Assembly (NCBI RefSeq): GCF_000517065.1
Contig: NZ_KI912105.1
Location: 983,334-1,047,333, forward strand
Source: Alkaliflexus imshenetskii DSM 15055
Lineage (GTDB): Bacteria; Bacteroidota; Bacteroidia; Bacteroidales; Marinilabiliaceae
Length of the DNA stretch: 64,000 bases
Reading direction: 5' to 3'
Shown: positions 27,933-36,486 of the stretch, piece after piece
Layout of the letters: every line of letters begins with the position of its first letter
Numbering within the stretch: position 1 is the first letter of the stretch
The notes under the pieces: generated by a model
Told to the model about the DNA's origin: nothing
Seen by the model: only the letters and a program-made list of their open reading frames with translations
Database searches by the model: none
Translations under genes and position numbers: made by a program

Positions 27933-27940
27933 CAAATATA
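27933..27940 (-). promoter_or_regulatory. Possible -7 box of the susC operon
   Basis: On the minus strand this reads TATATTTG, a perfect match to the Bacteroidota -7 consensus TAnnTTTG. A TTG lies 23 bases further upstream. The susC start codon is 142 bases downstream, leaving a leader that contains the 27846-27857 operator. Confidence 0.6.
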
Positions 27941-28005
27941 AAGCAAACCTCATAGGTTGTAAACAATATTTAACAGGGTTTCGCAATTTTTCGCACGCCG
28001 TTTTT

Positions 28006-28019
28006 CGCAAACGTTTGCG
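28006..28019. promoter_or_regulatory. LacI-type operator between susC and lacI-family gene
   Basis: CGCAAACGTTTGCG is a perfect 14-bp palindrome with the central CG typical of LacI/GalR operators. Degenerate half sites follow directly (ACGTTTGCGG and ACGATTGCA, to about 28044). It lies between the divergent susC and regulator genes and could control both. The rest of this 640-base interval is AT-rich and holds no gene I can support. Confidence 0.75.
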
Positions 28020-28434
28020 GTTACGTTTGCGGTTACGATTGCATTAAAATTAGTATGCTGTATAACATGTTTTGAACAAACACTGCGTTTCGTACGAAAA
28101 ATTTATGGTCATCGAAAACAATAAATTTAACAACGCCAAAAACACGCATCTTTCTTATTTTTAATCAACTAAAACATCTTAACTTAAACTAAAAACTAAT
28201 AAAATATCACAAAACCACACACAATTAAGATTTATTGCTTACAATTTTAAAGTTTTTCACTAATTTTAAATTCCAAGGGAAAATCAATCACTTCCGCAAA
28301 TTGCAGACTGAAACCGTTGCACTGCGTATTGTCACCTTAACATACCCCAAAAAAGTGACCTTAAAATTGCGAACCAAGCATAAAAAGCACATTGAATGAT
28401 GCCTATCCATAAATCCGGCATAAAAATCTGACAG

Positions 28435-29448
28435 ATGAAACCAGCACACATAACCATAAAAGATATTGCACGCATACTAGGCGTATCTCCTTCTACAGTT
28501 TCTCGAGCGTTAAAAGATCATCCGGACATTAGCGAAGAGACGCGTAACCTCGTTAAATCCTTTGCCGAAAAGGTGAAGTACCGTCCCAACGCACTGGCTC
28601 TAAGCCTTCGGAAGCAAAAAACCAATACCCTGGGTCTCATCATTCCGGAAATTGTCCACCACTTTTTCTCCTCAGTAATTAGTGGCATGGAAGATCTTGC
28701 TTATGGCGAAGGCTACCACATGATGATATGCCAAAGCAATGAAAACTACTACAGAGAAGTGATAAACACGCAAGCCCTGCTCGATCACCGGGTAGATGGA
28801 TTACTTGTTTCAGTAAGTAAAACCACCCGTGACTATAAACACCTACACAATGCCATTGAGAATGGCATCCCTATTGTATTCTTTGACCGTATTTGCAATG
28901 AAATAGACTCGGACAGAGTAATAACCGACGATTTTGAAGGTGCGCGAATCGCTACCACACACCTGATAGAGTGTGGTGCGCGCAAAATACTCCATTTATC
29001 GGCTCCCCGGCATCTGTTAATAGGACTAAGAAGATACGAAGGCTACTGTCAGGCCTTGAAAAATCACAATATAGATATAGATGAAAAATTGGTTTTAAAA
29101 TGTGATACACGCGAAGAGGTCATGACCATGCGCCAGCATCTGTTGTCGCTGGCACCCGAAATTGACGGCATTTTTGCAGTAAATGACAGTACTGCCATTG
29201 CAGCCATGCAGGTACTACAGGAGAATGGCTACAAAATACCTGATGACATCAGCGTGGTAGGATTTGGCGATGGCCCCATTGCCACTATCACCTCTCCCCC
29301 ACTATCCACAGTTGAGCAAAAAGGCTATGAAATAGGACGTGAAGCGGTACGTCTGCTCATCCAACGCCTGGAAAACCCAACAGTACAACTGGGCTTTCAG
29401 ACAAAAATTGTAACGCCCACATTGAAAAAAAGACAATCGACACGGTAA
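28435..29448 (+). CDS. LacI/GalR-family transcriptional regulator
   Basis: The 337-residue protein has an N-terminal helix-turn-helix (about 5-50, ITIKDIARILGVSPSTVSRALKDHP) with the SPSTVSRAL recognition helix, the hinge region near 50-60, and a periplasmic-binding-protein-like effector domain to the end (TLGLIIPEIVHHFFSSVISG, VDGLLVS, DGIFAVNDSTAIAAMQ, ISVVGFGD). It most likely senses a sugar such as maltose and binds the CGCAAACGTTTGCG-type palindromes in front of susC, itself and the MFS operon. Regulators of this kind head maltose loci of Bacteroidota that lack SusR. Length is usual (330-345). Confidence 0.94.
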   Translation: MKPAHITIKDIARILGVSPSTVSRALKDHPDISEETRNLVKSFAEKVKYRPNALALSLRKQKTNTLGLIIPEIVHHFFSSVISGMEDLAYGEGYHMMICQSNENYYREVINTQALLDHRVDGLLVSVSKTTRDYKHLHNAIENGIPIVFFDRICNEIDSDRVITDDFEGARIATTHLIECGARKILHLSAPRHLLIGLRRYEGYCQALKNHNIDIDEKLVLKCDTREEVMTMRQHLLSLAPEIDGIFAVNDSTAIAAMQVLQENGYKIPDDISVVGFGDGPIATITSPPLSTVEQKGYEIGREAVRLLIQRLENPTVQLGFQTKIVTPTLKKRQSTR

Positions 29449-29527
29449 GCAATCATCTTCCGAAAACGATTGCAGAAAAACAGCTAACTAATTTACTACC
29501 TGAACGAAACTTTTTTATCACACATCC

Positions 29528-29539
29528 GCAAACGTTTGC
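29528..29539. promoter_or_regulatory. LacI-type operator upstream of MFS operon
   Basis: GCAAACGTTTGC is a perfect 12-bp palindrome identical to the core of the site at 28006-28019. It sits about 82 bases upstream of the -7 box of the transporter operon. A weaker partner, CGAAAACGATTGCA, lies at 29461-29474. Position upstream of the promoter would fit activation as well as repression. Confidence 0.7.
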
Positions 29540-29620
29540 AATGGGCATTTAAACCATTTTCACAAATATAAGGCTCAATTAATTATCACTTAAATCCTTT
29601 ACCTTGAAATTGTAATATAA

Positions 29621-29628
29621 TATATTTG
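29621..29628 (+). promoter_or_regulatory. -7 box of the MFS-pgmB-GH65-GH13 operon
   Basis: TATATTTG is a perfect match to TAnnTTTG, in an AT-rich stretch. The transporter start is about 335 bases downstream, so the leader is long. The -33 element is not clear. Confidence 0.6.
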
Positions 29629-29962
29629 CATTGTAACAGGGGATTATTCGCTTACTTCTACTACTAATAACATGACGTCACGGATGCGTTCTGCATTTCG
29701 ATTTCTGCACGTTCATTCTGTATCCATTTTCGGAAAATTCAACTACAACATCAAATTAAACAATGGTATTCATGCAGCTTGTGTGATGCATCATTAAGGT
29801 AAAAATTGTGGTTGCTAATGGGATATGGCAAAACAGAATAGCCAAAAAACCAGAGCATACTGCAAATTGTTTAGTGAAGAGATTTTTTGTGAAACAAACC
29901 AGGCGGCCAATATACCTTTGAAGGAATGGGAACAAATGACCGCTCACAATAACTATAAAATA

Positions 29963-31294
29963 ATGAAACAACTACCTCGTCTATCCATTGCACAGATATG
30001 GAACATGAGCATCGGATTCTTGGGTATCCAGTTCGGATTTGCCCTTCAAAATGCAAATGCGAGCCGAATTCTCCAAAATTTTGGCGCCGATGTGGAGCAC
30101 CTTTCATGGTTCTGGCTGGCAGCCCCCGTTACCGGGATGATTGTTCAGCCAATAGTGGGACATTATAGTGACCGCACATGGACACGCCTCGGACGGCGAC
30201 GTCCCTATTTTCTTTTCGGAGCCATCTTTGCTGCACTGGCACTTATTTTCATGCCAAACTCGGGCTCTCTGGCAATGTTCATCCCGCCCATGTTTATTGG
30301 TGCCGGAATGTTAATGATTATGGATGCCTCATTTAATGTATCCATGGAACCATTCCGTGCGCTTGTGGCTGACAAACTGCCCAATGAGCAGCGCACCATG
30401 GGCTTCTCTGTTCAAACAACACTGATTGGGATTGGCGCAGTTGTAGGCTCATGGCTTACCTATGTGCTGGCAGAGTGGTTTGGTGTTTCTAAAGTAGCTG
30501 AAGATGGCGGTGTACCTGACAACGTCATATTCTCCTTTTATGTGGGAGCAGTGGTATTGCTTGCCGCAATCATCTGGACTGTGGTAAGCACAAAAGAGTA
30601 CTCTCCCAAAGAGTTGAAAGATTTTGGCGTATCAACCGAAGAGGAGAACACCAATGAAAAAGATGCAGGTTTCATGCAAATTTTCAAGGATTTTGCTGCA
30701 ATGCCAAAAACCATGAAACAATTGGGACTTGTTCAATTCTTCTCATGGCTCGCCCTTTTTGGTATGTGGGTATTTACTGTGCCTGCCATTGCCCAACACG
30801 TATATGGCACCAGCGACCCGCAATCGGCAGCCTATAACGATGCAGGCAACTGGGTTGGAATGCTGTTTGGTATTTACAATGGTGTAGCCGCAATATTTGC
30901 CATTTCACTTCCATTTATCGCAAATAAAATAGGTCGTAAGAGCACACATGCCATTTCGCTCACAATAGGGGCTCTGGGCTTGCTCTCCATCTATTTCATA
31001 AACGACCCTATGATGTTGATATTGCCAATGATTGCAATCGGCATCGCATGGGCCAGCATCCTTTCAATGCCATACGCCATACTAGCAGGCTCACTGCCGG
31101 CAGCCAAATATGGCATATACATGGGTCTGTTCAATTTCTTCATCACCATGCCTCAAATTGTGAATGGCATCTTTGGTGGCCCAATTATCAAAAGACTATT
31201 TGATTCTCAGGCCATCTATGCTCTGATAATTGCCGGAGTAAGCCTTTTGATTGCCGCAATTTCGGTCGCATTTGTGGAAGACAAACATAAATAA
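29963..31294 (+). CDS. MFS sugar transporter, SLC45/maltose type
   Basis: I prefer the ATG at 29963 (443 residues), because family members begin just before (L/I)SxxQIWNMSxGFLGIQFGFALQNAN; starts at 29825 or 29936 are open but add an unusual polar extension. About twelve membrane helices are visible, with the MFS signature GHYSDRTWTRLGRRRPY between helices 2 and 3. This group resembles SLC45-type sugar:proton symporters found beside maltose phosphorylase in Bacteroidota. It should carry maltose or short maltodextrins across the inner membrane. First gene of the rightward unit; 89 bases before pgmB. Confidence 0.9.
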   Translation: MKQLPRLSIAQIWNMSIGFLGIQFGFALQNANASRILQNFGADVEHLSWFWLAAPVTGMIVQPIVGHYSDRTWTRLGRRRPYFLFGAIFAALALIFMPNSGSLAMFIPPMFIGAGMLMIMDASFNVSMEPFRALVADKLPNEQRTMGFSVQTTLIGIGAVVGSWLTYVLAEWFGVSKVAEDGGVPDNVIFSFYVGAVVLLAAIIWTVVSTKEYSPKELKDFGVSTEEENTNEKDAGFMQIFKDFAAMPKTMKQLGLVQFFSWLALFGMWVFTVPAIAQHVYGTSDPQSAAYNDAGNWVGMLFGIYNGVAAIFAISLPFIANKIGRKSTHAISLTIGALGLLSIYFINDPMMLILPMIAIGIAWASILSMPYAILAGSLPAAKYGIYMGLFNFFITMPQIVNGIFGGPIIKRLFDSQAIYALIIAGVSLLIAAISVAFVEDKHK

Positions 31295-31383
31295 CGGAAG
31301 GTGCACAACAGTAGATTCTTTTAATTGAATCGACTTTGCAATATCATATTTCTCAACCGGAAATTTATAATACAATAATTAAA

Positions 31384-32031
31384 ATGATAAAAGCCTGTTT
31401 ATTCGACCTCGACGGCGTAATTGTTGATACAGCCAAATACCATTACATAGCCTGGCGTGAGTTGGCCAAAGAGATGGGATTTGATTTTACCGAAAACGAC
31501 AACGAACGTCTGAAAGGTGTAAGCCGCATGGCATCGTTGGATATTTTACTGGAGATTGGCGGCATCGAACTCAACCAGGAAGAAAAAGAGAAGCTGGCCA
31601 CACGAAAGAACGAACACTACCTCTCCTTTATCCTGAAAATGGAACCGGATGAGATATTGCCGGGTGCAAGAGCGTTTTTGGAAACGTGTCGCGAAAATGG
31701 CATTGCCACCGCACTTGGCTCTGCCAGTAAAAATGCCATGACAATATTAAACCGATTGGAACTCACCCATTTGTTTGACGCCATTGTGGATGGCAACAAA
31801 ACAGCCAAGGCAAAGCCCGATCCGGAGGTGTTTTTAAAAGGCGCAGAAGAACTTGGCGTTGAGGCCAGTCAATGTGTTGTTTTTGAGGATGCCGAAGCCG
31901 GTGTGGAAGCTGCCCTGGCAGCAGGGATGAAATGTGTGGGCATTGGCTCACCAGACATCTTGTCCAAAGCTGACATTGTTATCAGCGGACTGGACCAGAT
32001 GGATATACAAAAACTGACTAACCTTATTTAA
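31384..32031 (+). CDS. pgmB: Beta-phosphoglucomutase
   Basis: The ATG at 31384 starts 215 residues with the HAD nucleophile motif near the N-terminus (CLFDLDGVIVDTAKYHYIAW; nucleophile Asp 8, acid/base Asp 10); an ATG 48 bases upstream is less likely. Further motifs are ARAFLETCR, LGSASKNA (motif II Ser), a KAKPDPEVF lysine and the VFEDAEAGVEAALAAGMKCVGIG end motif. It converts beta-glucose-1-phosphate, made by maltose phosphorylase, to glucose-6-phosphate. The GH65 gene starts 10 bases downstream. Confidence 0.95.
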   Translation: MIKACLFDLDGVIVDTAKYHYIAWRELAKEMGFDFTENDNERLKGVSRMASLDILLEIGGIELNQEEKEKLATRKNEHYLSFILKMEPDEILPGARAFLETCRENGIATALGSASKNAMTILNRLELTHLFDAIVDGNKTAKAKPDPEVFLKGAEELGVEASQCVVFEDAEAGVEAALAAGMKCVGIGSPDILSKADIVISGLDQMDIQKLTNLI

Positions 32032-32041
32032 CCTTACAAAG

Positions 32042-34357
32042 ATGAGACAGTATCTGAAGCATGATGAGTGGAGAATCATCGAAGAAGGCTTTACCCCCGA
32101 ATATCAGAAAGCATCTGAAAGTATTTTCAGCCTGGGCAACGGAAAAATGGGGCAGCGGGCCAATTTTGAAGAAAAATACAGCGGCCCTACCCTGCAAGGT
32201 AGTTATATAGCCGGCGTTTACTATCCCGACAAAACCCGCGTAGGCTGGTGGAAAAACGGCTATCCTGAATATTTTGCAAAGGTGCTTAATTCACCAAACT
32301 GGATTGGCATCAATGTAGAAGTGGAAGGCGAACAACTTGACCTTTTTAAGTGCAAAACCGAAAACTTTGTGCGTACACTTGACATGAAAAAAGGTTTGTT
32401 ATCGCGCGCGTTTACGGCCACACTCGACAATGGAAAGCAAATTAAAGTGGAAGCACACCGTTTCCTGAGCATTACCGACGCCGAATGCGGGTTTATCCGC
32501 TACTCTGTTACTCCGGTAAACTTTTCTGGTTCAATAACTTTTGAACCGTATATTGACGGAGATGTGGAAAACGAAGACTCCAACTACGACGAAAAGTTCT
32601 GGAATATTCTTGAAACCGGAAGCAAATCGGGTGAAGCCTACCTGCTATCACAAACCAAGAAGCTCGATTTCAGAGTGGCATTTGCTATGAGCTGGGAGGT
32701 AAACAGTAAAAAAACAAATGTTTCGTCGATACACAACAGCGTTTGGGCGGGCAACCGCATCAAGGTGAGTGCCGAGAAAGGTGAAACCATTGTTTTTGAC
32801 AAATTTGTGGGCGTAACCAGCACACTCAATCATACGGCGCAACAACTGGTGAGTGTAGCCCAACAACGTGCCATACAAGCCAAAACAGCAGGGTTTGATA
32901 AAATGCTGAAAGCACACGTGGCACATTGGGACACCATTTGGGAGCACAGCGACATTAAAATTGAAGGAGATGTGGCAGCCCAACAAGCCATCCGTTTTAA
33001 CATTTACCAACTCAACCAAACCTATACAGGTGAAGATGAGAGACTAAATGTGGGACCCAAAGGTTTCACCGGCGAAAAGTATGGAGGCACAACCTACTGG
33101 GATACAGAAGCTTATTGCATTCCATTCTTTTTAGCAACCGCACCACAGCACGTAACACGTAACTTACTGGTTTACCGATACAAACATCTTCAAAAAGCCA
33201 TCGAGAATGCGGCAAAACTTGGTTTCACCAACGGTGCAGCACTTTACCCAATGGTAACCATCAACGGGGAAGAGTGTCACAACGAGTGGGAAATCACCTT
33301 TGAGGAGATTCACCGCAACGGAGCCATTGCATTTGCCATTCACAACTACATTCGCCATACAGGTGACGAAAAATACCTGGAAGAATATGGTTTGGAGGTG
33401 TTGATTGGTATCGCCAGATTTTGGGCACAACGTGCCACCTGGTCGGGTGAGAAAAAGCACTACGTGATTTTGGGCGTTACCGGCCCCAACGAGTACGAAA
33501 ACAACATCAACAACAACTGGTACACCAATAAAATGGCCGTTTGGTGTATGCGCTATGCGGCCGAGGCAGTAGAGAAGGTGCAAAAGATGAATGCGACCAG
33601 ATACAATGAGATTCTGGAAAAAACTGCACTAAAAGATGTTGTTGAGCCTGCCAAATGGGTTGAAATAGCAGACAAAATGTGGTTCCCGTACAACGAAGAA
33701 CTGAAAGTTTTTATGCAACAGGACGGCTTTATGGACAAGGAACAGCTTATGGCTGCCGACCTTGACCCAACCATCCGCCCACTTAACCAGAACTGGTCAT
33801 GGGATCGCATCCTTCGCTCCTGTTTCATCAAACAAGCTGATACGCTCCAAGGAATTTATGTATTTGAAGAGGAGTTTGACACTGAAACCATCCGCCGCAA
33901 TTTCGACTTTTACGAGCCAAGAACGGTGCATGAGTCGTCACTCTCACCCTGCGTGCACACCGTGCTGGCAGCGCGCATCGGCAATCTGAAAAAAGCTTAC
34001 GAGATGTATTTGCGCACCAGCCGATTGGATTTGGACGACTACAACAACGAGGTGCACGAAGGCCTGCATATCACCAGTATGGCCGGCACCTGGATGTCGA
34101 TTGTAGAAGGTTTTGGCGGCAAACGTGTGAACGATGGTAACTTGCGCTTCAACCCCATCATTCCCAAAGAGTGGACTTCCTATGCATTCAGGGTGGTGTA
34201 TCGTGGCGACTATCTGGAAATAAAAGTCTCGCAAAAAGAGGTGGAAATTATCTCACACGCCAGCAAAAATGTATCATTGCTTGTGTACAACGAAAAAATA
34301 GAGGTGAAACCAAATGCTTCAATTAAAGTGGCATTAAAACCCGAATTCTATGCTTAG
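32042..34357 (+). CDS. Maltose phosphorylase-type GH65 enzyme
   Basis: The 771-residue cytoplasmic protein has the GH65 layout: N-terminal beta-sandwich (about 1-270), helical linker, (alpha/alpha)6 barrel (about 310-680) and a small C-terminal beta domain. Barrel motifs include TYWDTEAYCIPFF, the HNEWEITFEEIHRNGAIAFA block, and TGPNEYENN with the likely general acid Glu484. Substrate-site residues fit maltose phosphorylase, which splits maltose with phosphate into glucose and beta-glucose-1-phosphate; trehalose or kojibiose phosphorylase are less likely given pgmB and GH13 neighbours. The end overlaps the next gene by 8 bases. Confidence 0.94.
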   Translation: MRQYLKHDEWRIIEEGFTPEYQKASESIFSLGNGKMGQRANFEEKYSGPTLQGSYIAGVYYPDKTRVGWWKNGYPEYFAKVLNSPNWIGINVEVEGEQLDLFKCKTENFVRTLDMKKGLLSRAFTATLDNGKQIKVEAHRFLSITDAECGFIRYSVTPVNFSGSITFEPYIDGDVENEDSNYDEKFWNILETGSKSGEAYLLSQTKKLDFRVAFAMSWEVNSKKTNVSSIHNSVWAGNRIKVSAEKGETIVFDKFVGVTSTLNHTAQQLVSVAQQRAIQAKTAGFDKMLKAHVAHWDTIWEHSDIKIEGDVAAQQAIRFNIYQLNQTYTGEDERLNVGPKGFTGEKYGGTTYWDTEAYCIPFFLATAPQHVTRNLLVYRYKHLQKAIENAAKLGFTNGAALYPMVTINGEECHNEWEITFEEIHRNGAIAFAIHNYIRHTGDEKYLEEYGLEVLIGIARFWAQRATWSGEKKHYVILGVTGPNEYENNINNNWYTNKMAVWCMRYAAEAVEKVQKMNATRYNEILEKTALKDVVEPAKWVEIADKMWFPYNEELKVFMQQDGFMDKEQLMAADLDPTIRPLNQNWSWDRILRSCFIKQADTLQGIYVFEEEFDTETIRRNFDFYEPRTVHESSLSPCVHTVLAARIGNLKKAYEMYLRTSRLDLDDYNNEVHEGLHITSMAGTWMSIVEGFGGKRVNDGNLRFNPIIPKEWTSYAFRVVYRGDYLEIKVSQKEVEIISHASKNVSLLVYNEKIEVKPNASIKVALKPEFYA

Positions 34358-36215
34358 AAACAAGAAAGTGACATCAATGTTGCTCATTGCACTGATGGTT
34401 ATGGGCAACGTTTTTGCCGCCATGGCAAGAACAACGGAGAGAATTGAACCCTCATCGTGGTGGATTGGCTTTAAAGAGCCAACCGTGCAACTGATGGCGT
34501 ATGGCAAAGACATTGCCACCCTGCGTCCTGAAGTAAATTATCCAGGCGTAACCATCGAGCGCATCATTGCGGTGGAAAACCCAAACTATCTGTTCATCGA
34601 CCTGAGAATCGAAAAAAATGCAAAACCGGGTAACGTACAGATTCAGTTTAAGCAAGGCAACCGGGTACGTACTACCCGCACGCTTGAATTGCTCGAACGT
34701 GAGAAAGGCTCTGCCGAGCGCGAAGGCTTCAACCAAAGCGATGCCATCTACCTCATCATGCCCGACCGGTTTGCAAATGCCAACCCCGACAACGACATGA
34801 TTCCAGGCATGCTTGAAAAACCCAATCGTGCTGAACCTTACGGCCGTCACGGTGGCGACCTGAAGGGAATTCATGAGAATCTGGATTTCATTAAAAACAT
34901 GGGCTTTACAGCCATCTGGCTAAACCCGGTTCAGGAGAACGACCAGCCACAGGCTTCGTATCATGGCTATGCCATCACCGATTACTATAAAATCGACAGA
35001 CGTCTGGGCTCAAACGAAGAGTATAAAAAGCTGGTGGACGCCTGCCGCGCACGTGGCATCAAAATGATTATGGACATGGTGTTTAACCACTGCGGCAGCA
35101 AGCACTGGTGGATGAACGACCTGCCCACGGCCGATTGGGTGCATCAATATCCCGAATTTACTCGTTCTAACTACCGTTTGAGTACCGTTTCTGACCCTTA
35201 TGCCTCAAAGGCAGATCTCGACCTGACAGTGCGTGGTTGGTTTGACACCACCATGCCGGATATGAACCTGAAAAACGAACTTGTTGCGAACTACCTGATT
35301 CAAAACAGCATCTGGTGGATTGAATATGCAGGTTTACAGGGCATACGCATGGATACGTACCCCTATCCCGATAAAGACGCCATGGCTACCTGGATGAAGC
35401 GAATCAAAAAGGAGTATCCGGATTTTACCGTTGTGGGCGAGTCGTGGATTTCAAATCCAGCCAAACTGGTTTACTGGCAAAAGGATTTCCCCAATCAGGA
35501 CGGATACAACTCCTACATGAAAAACCTGATGGACTTTCCGATGGCCGAAGCCCTTGGTCGCGCCTTTAACGAAGGTGAAGGCTGGGACAGCGGACTGCAA
35601 CGCCTATATGATGTGCTGGCCGACGACCATCTGTACCGTTATCCGTTCCATCTGGTGGTATTTGCCGAAAACCACGACCTTGGCCGCATGATGCACTTTT
35701 ATGATGGCGACATCAATAAAATGAAAATGGCCATTGCATTTATTGGCACTGTGCGCGGCATTCCGCAATGGTATTATGGCAGCGAAATTCTTATGGGTGG
35801 CGACGGTGGCCGCAGTCACGCAGCCATTCGTCAGAACTATCCGGGTGGATGGCCCGGTGACGAGGTAAATGCTTTTACCCGCGAAGGACGCACCGCCGAG
35901 CAAAATGATGTGTTTGACTATCTGACCAAAGTGCTGAACTACCGCAAAACCAGCGAAGTGCTGCATCATGGTAATACTCTGCACTTCATCCCTCAAAACG
36001 AAGTATATGTGTACTTCCGCTATTTTGAAGATGAAGCTGTAATGGTGATGTTGAATAACAATCCGGACAATAACACCACTTTGGAGATGTCGCGCTTCAA
36101 CGAAATTTTGAAGCACTACTCGCGTGGCAAAGAAGTGGTAACCGGAAAACAGTACGACAAGCTCGACAAAATTACCGTACCTGCCAAGTCGGCTCTGATT
36201 ATTGAACTAAGGTAG
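34350..36215 (+). CDS. GH13 cyclomaltodextrinase/neopullulanase (SusA-like)
   Basis: The 621-residue protein has a signal peptide (about 1-25, ending AMA) and is probably periplasmic. Residues about 30-115 are a cyclomaltodextrinase N-terminal domain (PSSWWIGFKEPTVQLMAYG), about 125-520 a GH13 barrel with GIRMDTYPYP (nucleophile Asp335), VVGESWI (acid Glu364) and AENHDLGR (Asp443), and about 535-621 a beta C-terminal domain. SusA-type neopullulanases break imported maltooligosaccharides or pullulan pieces into maltose-sized sugars. The start overlaps the GH65 gene by 8 bases, which makes it part of the same operon. A terminator follows after 200 bases. Confidence 0.93.
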   Translation: MLRNKKVTSMLLIALMVMGNVFAAMARTTERIEPSSWWIGFKEPTVQLMAYGKDIATLRPEVNYPGVTIERIIAVENPNYLFIDLRIEKNAKPGNVQIQFKQGNRVRTTRTLELLEREKGSAEREGFNQSDAIYLIMPDRFANANPDNDMIPGMLEKPNRAEPYGRHGGDLKGIHENLDFIKNMGFTAIWLNPVQENDQPQASYHGYAITDYYKIDRRLGSNEEYKKLVDACRARGIKMIMDMVFNHCGSKHWWMNDLPTADWVHQYPEFTRSNYRLSTVSDPYASKADLDLTVRGWFDTTMPDMNLKNELVANYLIQNSIWWIEYAGLQGIRMDTYPYPDKDAMATWMKRIKKEYPDFTVVGESWISNPAKLVYWQKDFPNQDGYNSYMKNLMDFPMAEALGRAFNEGEGWDSGLQRLYDVLADDHLYRYPFHLVVFAENHDLGRMMHFYDGDINKMKMAIAFIGTVRGIPQWYYGSEILMGGDGGRSHAAIRQNYPGGWPGDEVNAFTREGRTAEQNDVFDYLTKVLNYRKTSEVLHHGNTLHFIPQNEVYVYFRYFEDEAVMVMLNNNPDNNTTLEMSRFNEILKHYSRGKEVVTGKQYDKLDKITVPAKSALIIELR

Positions 36216-36221
36216 TCTTTG

Positions 36222-36290
36222 TTAGATGTTTAGATGTAAGATAGATAGATGTAAGATGGATAGATAAGGTACGGTAGTAAGCTAGATGTT
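36222..36290. repeat. TAGATGT-rich intergenic repeat
   Basis: The gap after the SusA-like gene begins with several TTAGATG, TAGATGTAAGAT and GATAGAT units in irregular tandem. The same words occur in other gaps of this window (near 38043, 58101, 59714 and 61534). It is not coding. Confidence 0.6.
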
Positions 36291-36419
36291 AAGCAGCATT
36301 ATGGTTTTATCTATCAATCGAAGAATCTAGCATCATCTGACTCGATAAAAAAACTCTTTTAAAACCTTTAGAAATCCCCAGTTTTTACCAGGTTTTAATC
36401 TCTTTCAGTTAAAAATCCC

Positions 36420-36457
36420 AATCAGCGGTGCTTCATACCGAACACCGCTGATTTTAT
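36420..36457 (+). terminator. Hairpin between the two rightward GH13 genes
   Basis: AATCAGCGGTG / CACCGCTGATT form an 11-bp stem with a 12-base loop, followed by TTAT. It lies 30 bases before the lipoprotein amylase, so it could terminate the SusA-type operon or attenuate read-through into that gene. Confidence 0.7.
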
Positions 36458-36486
36458 CATGTCACAAAATCACAAAACATAAACGA

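Noticed and set aside
28435-29448. SusR-type or HTCS regulator for the starch locus
   Set aside because: The protein has a LacI helix-turn-helix and a sugar-binding effector domain, with no histidine kinase or membrane part.
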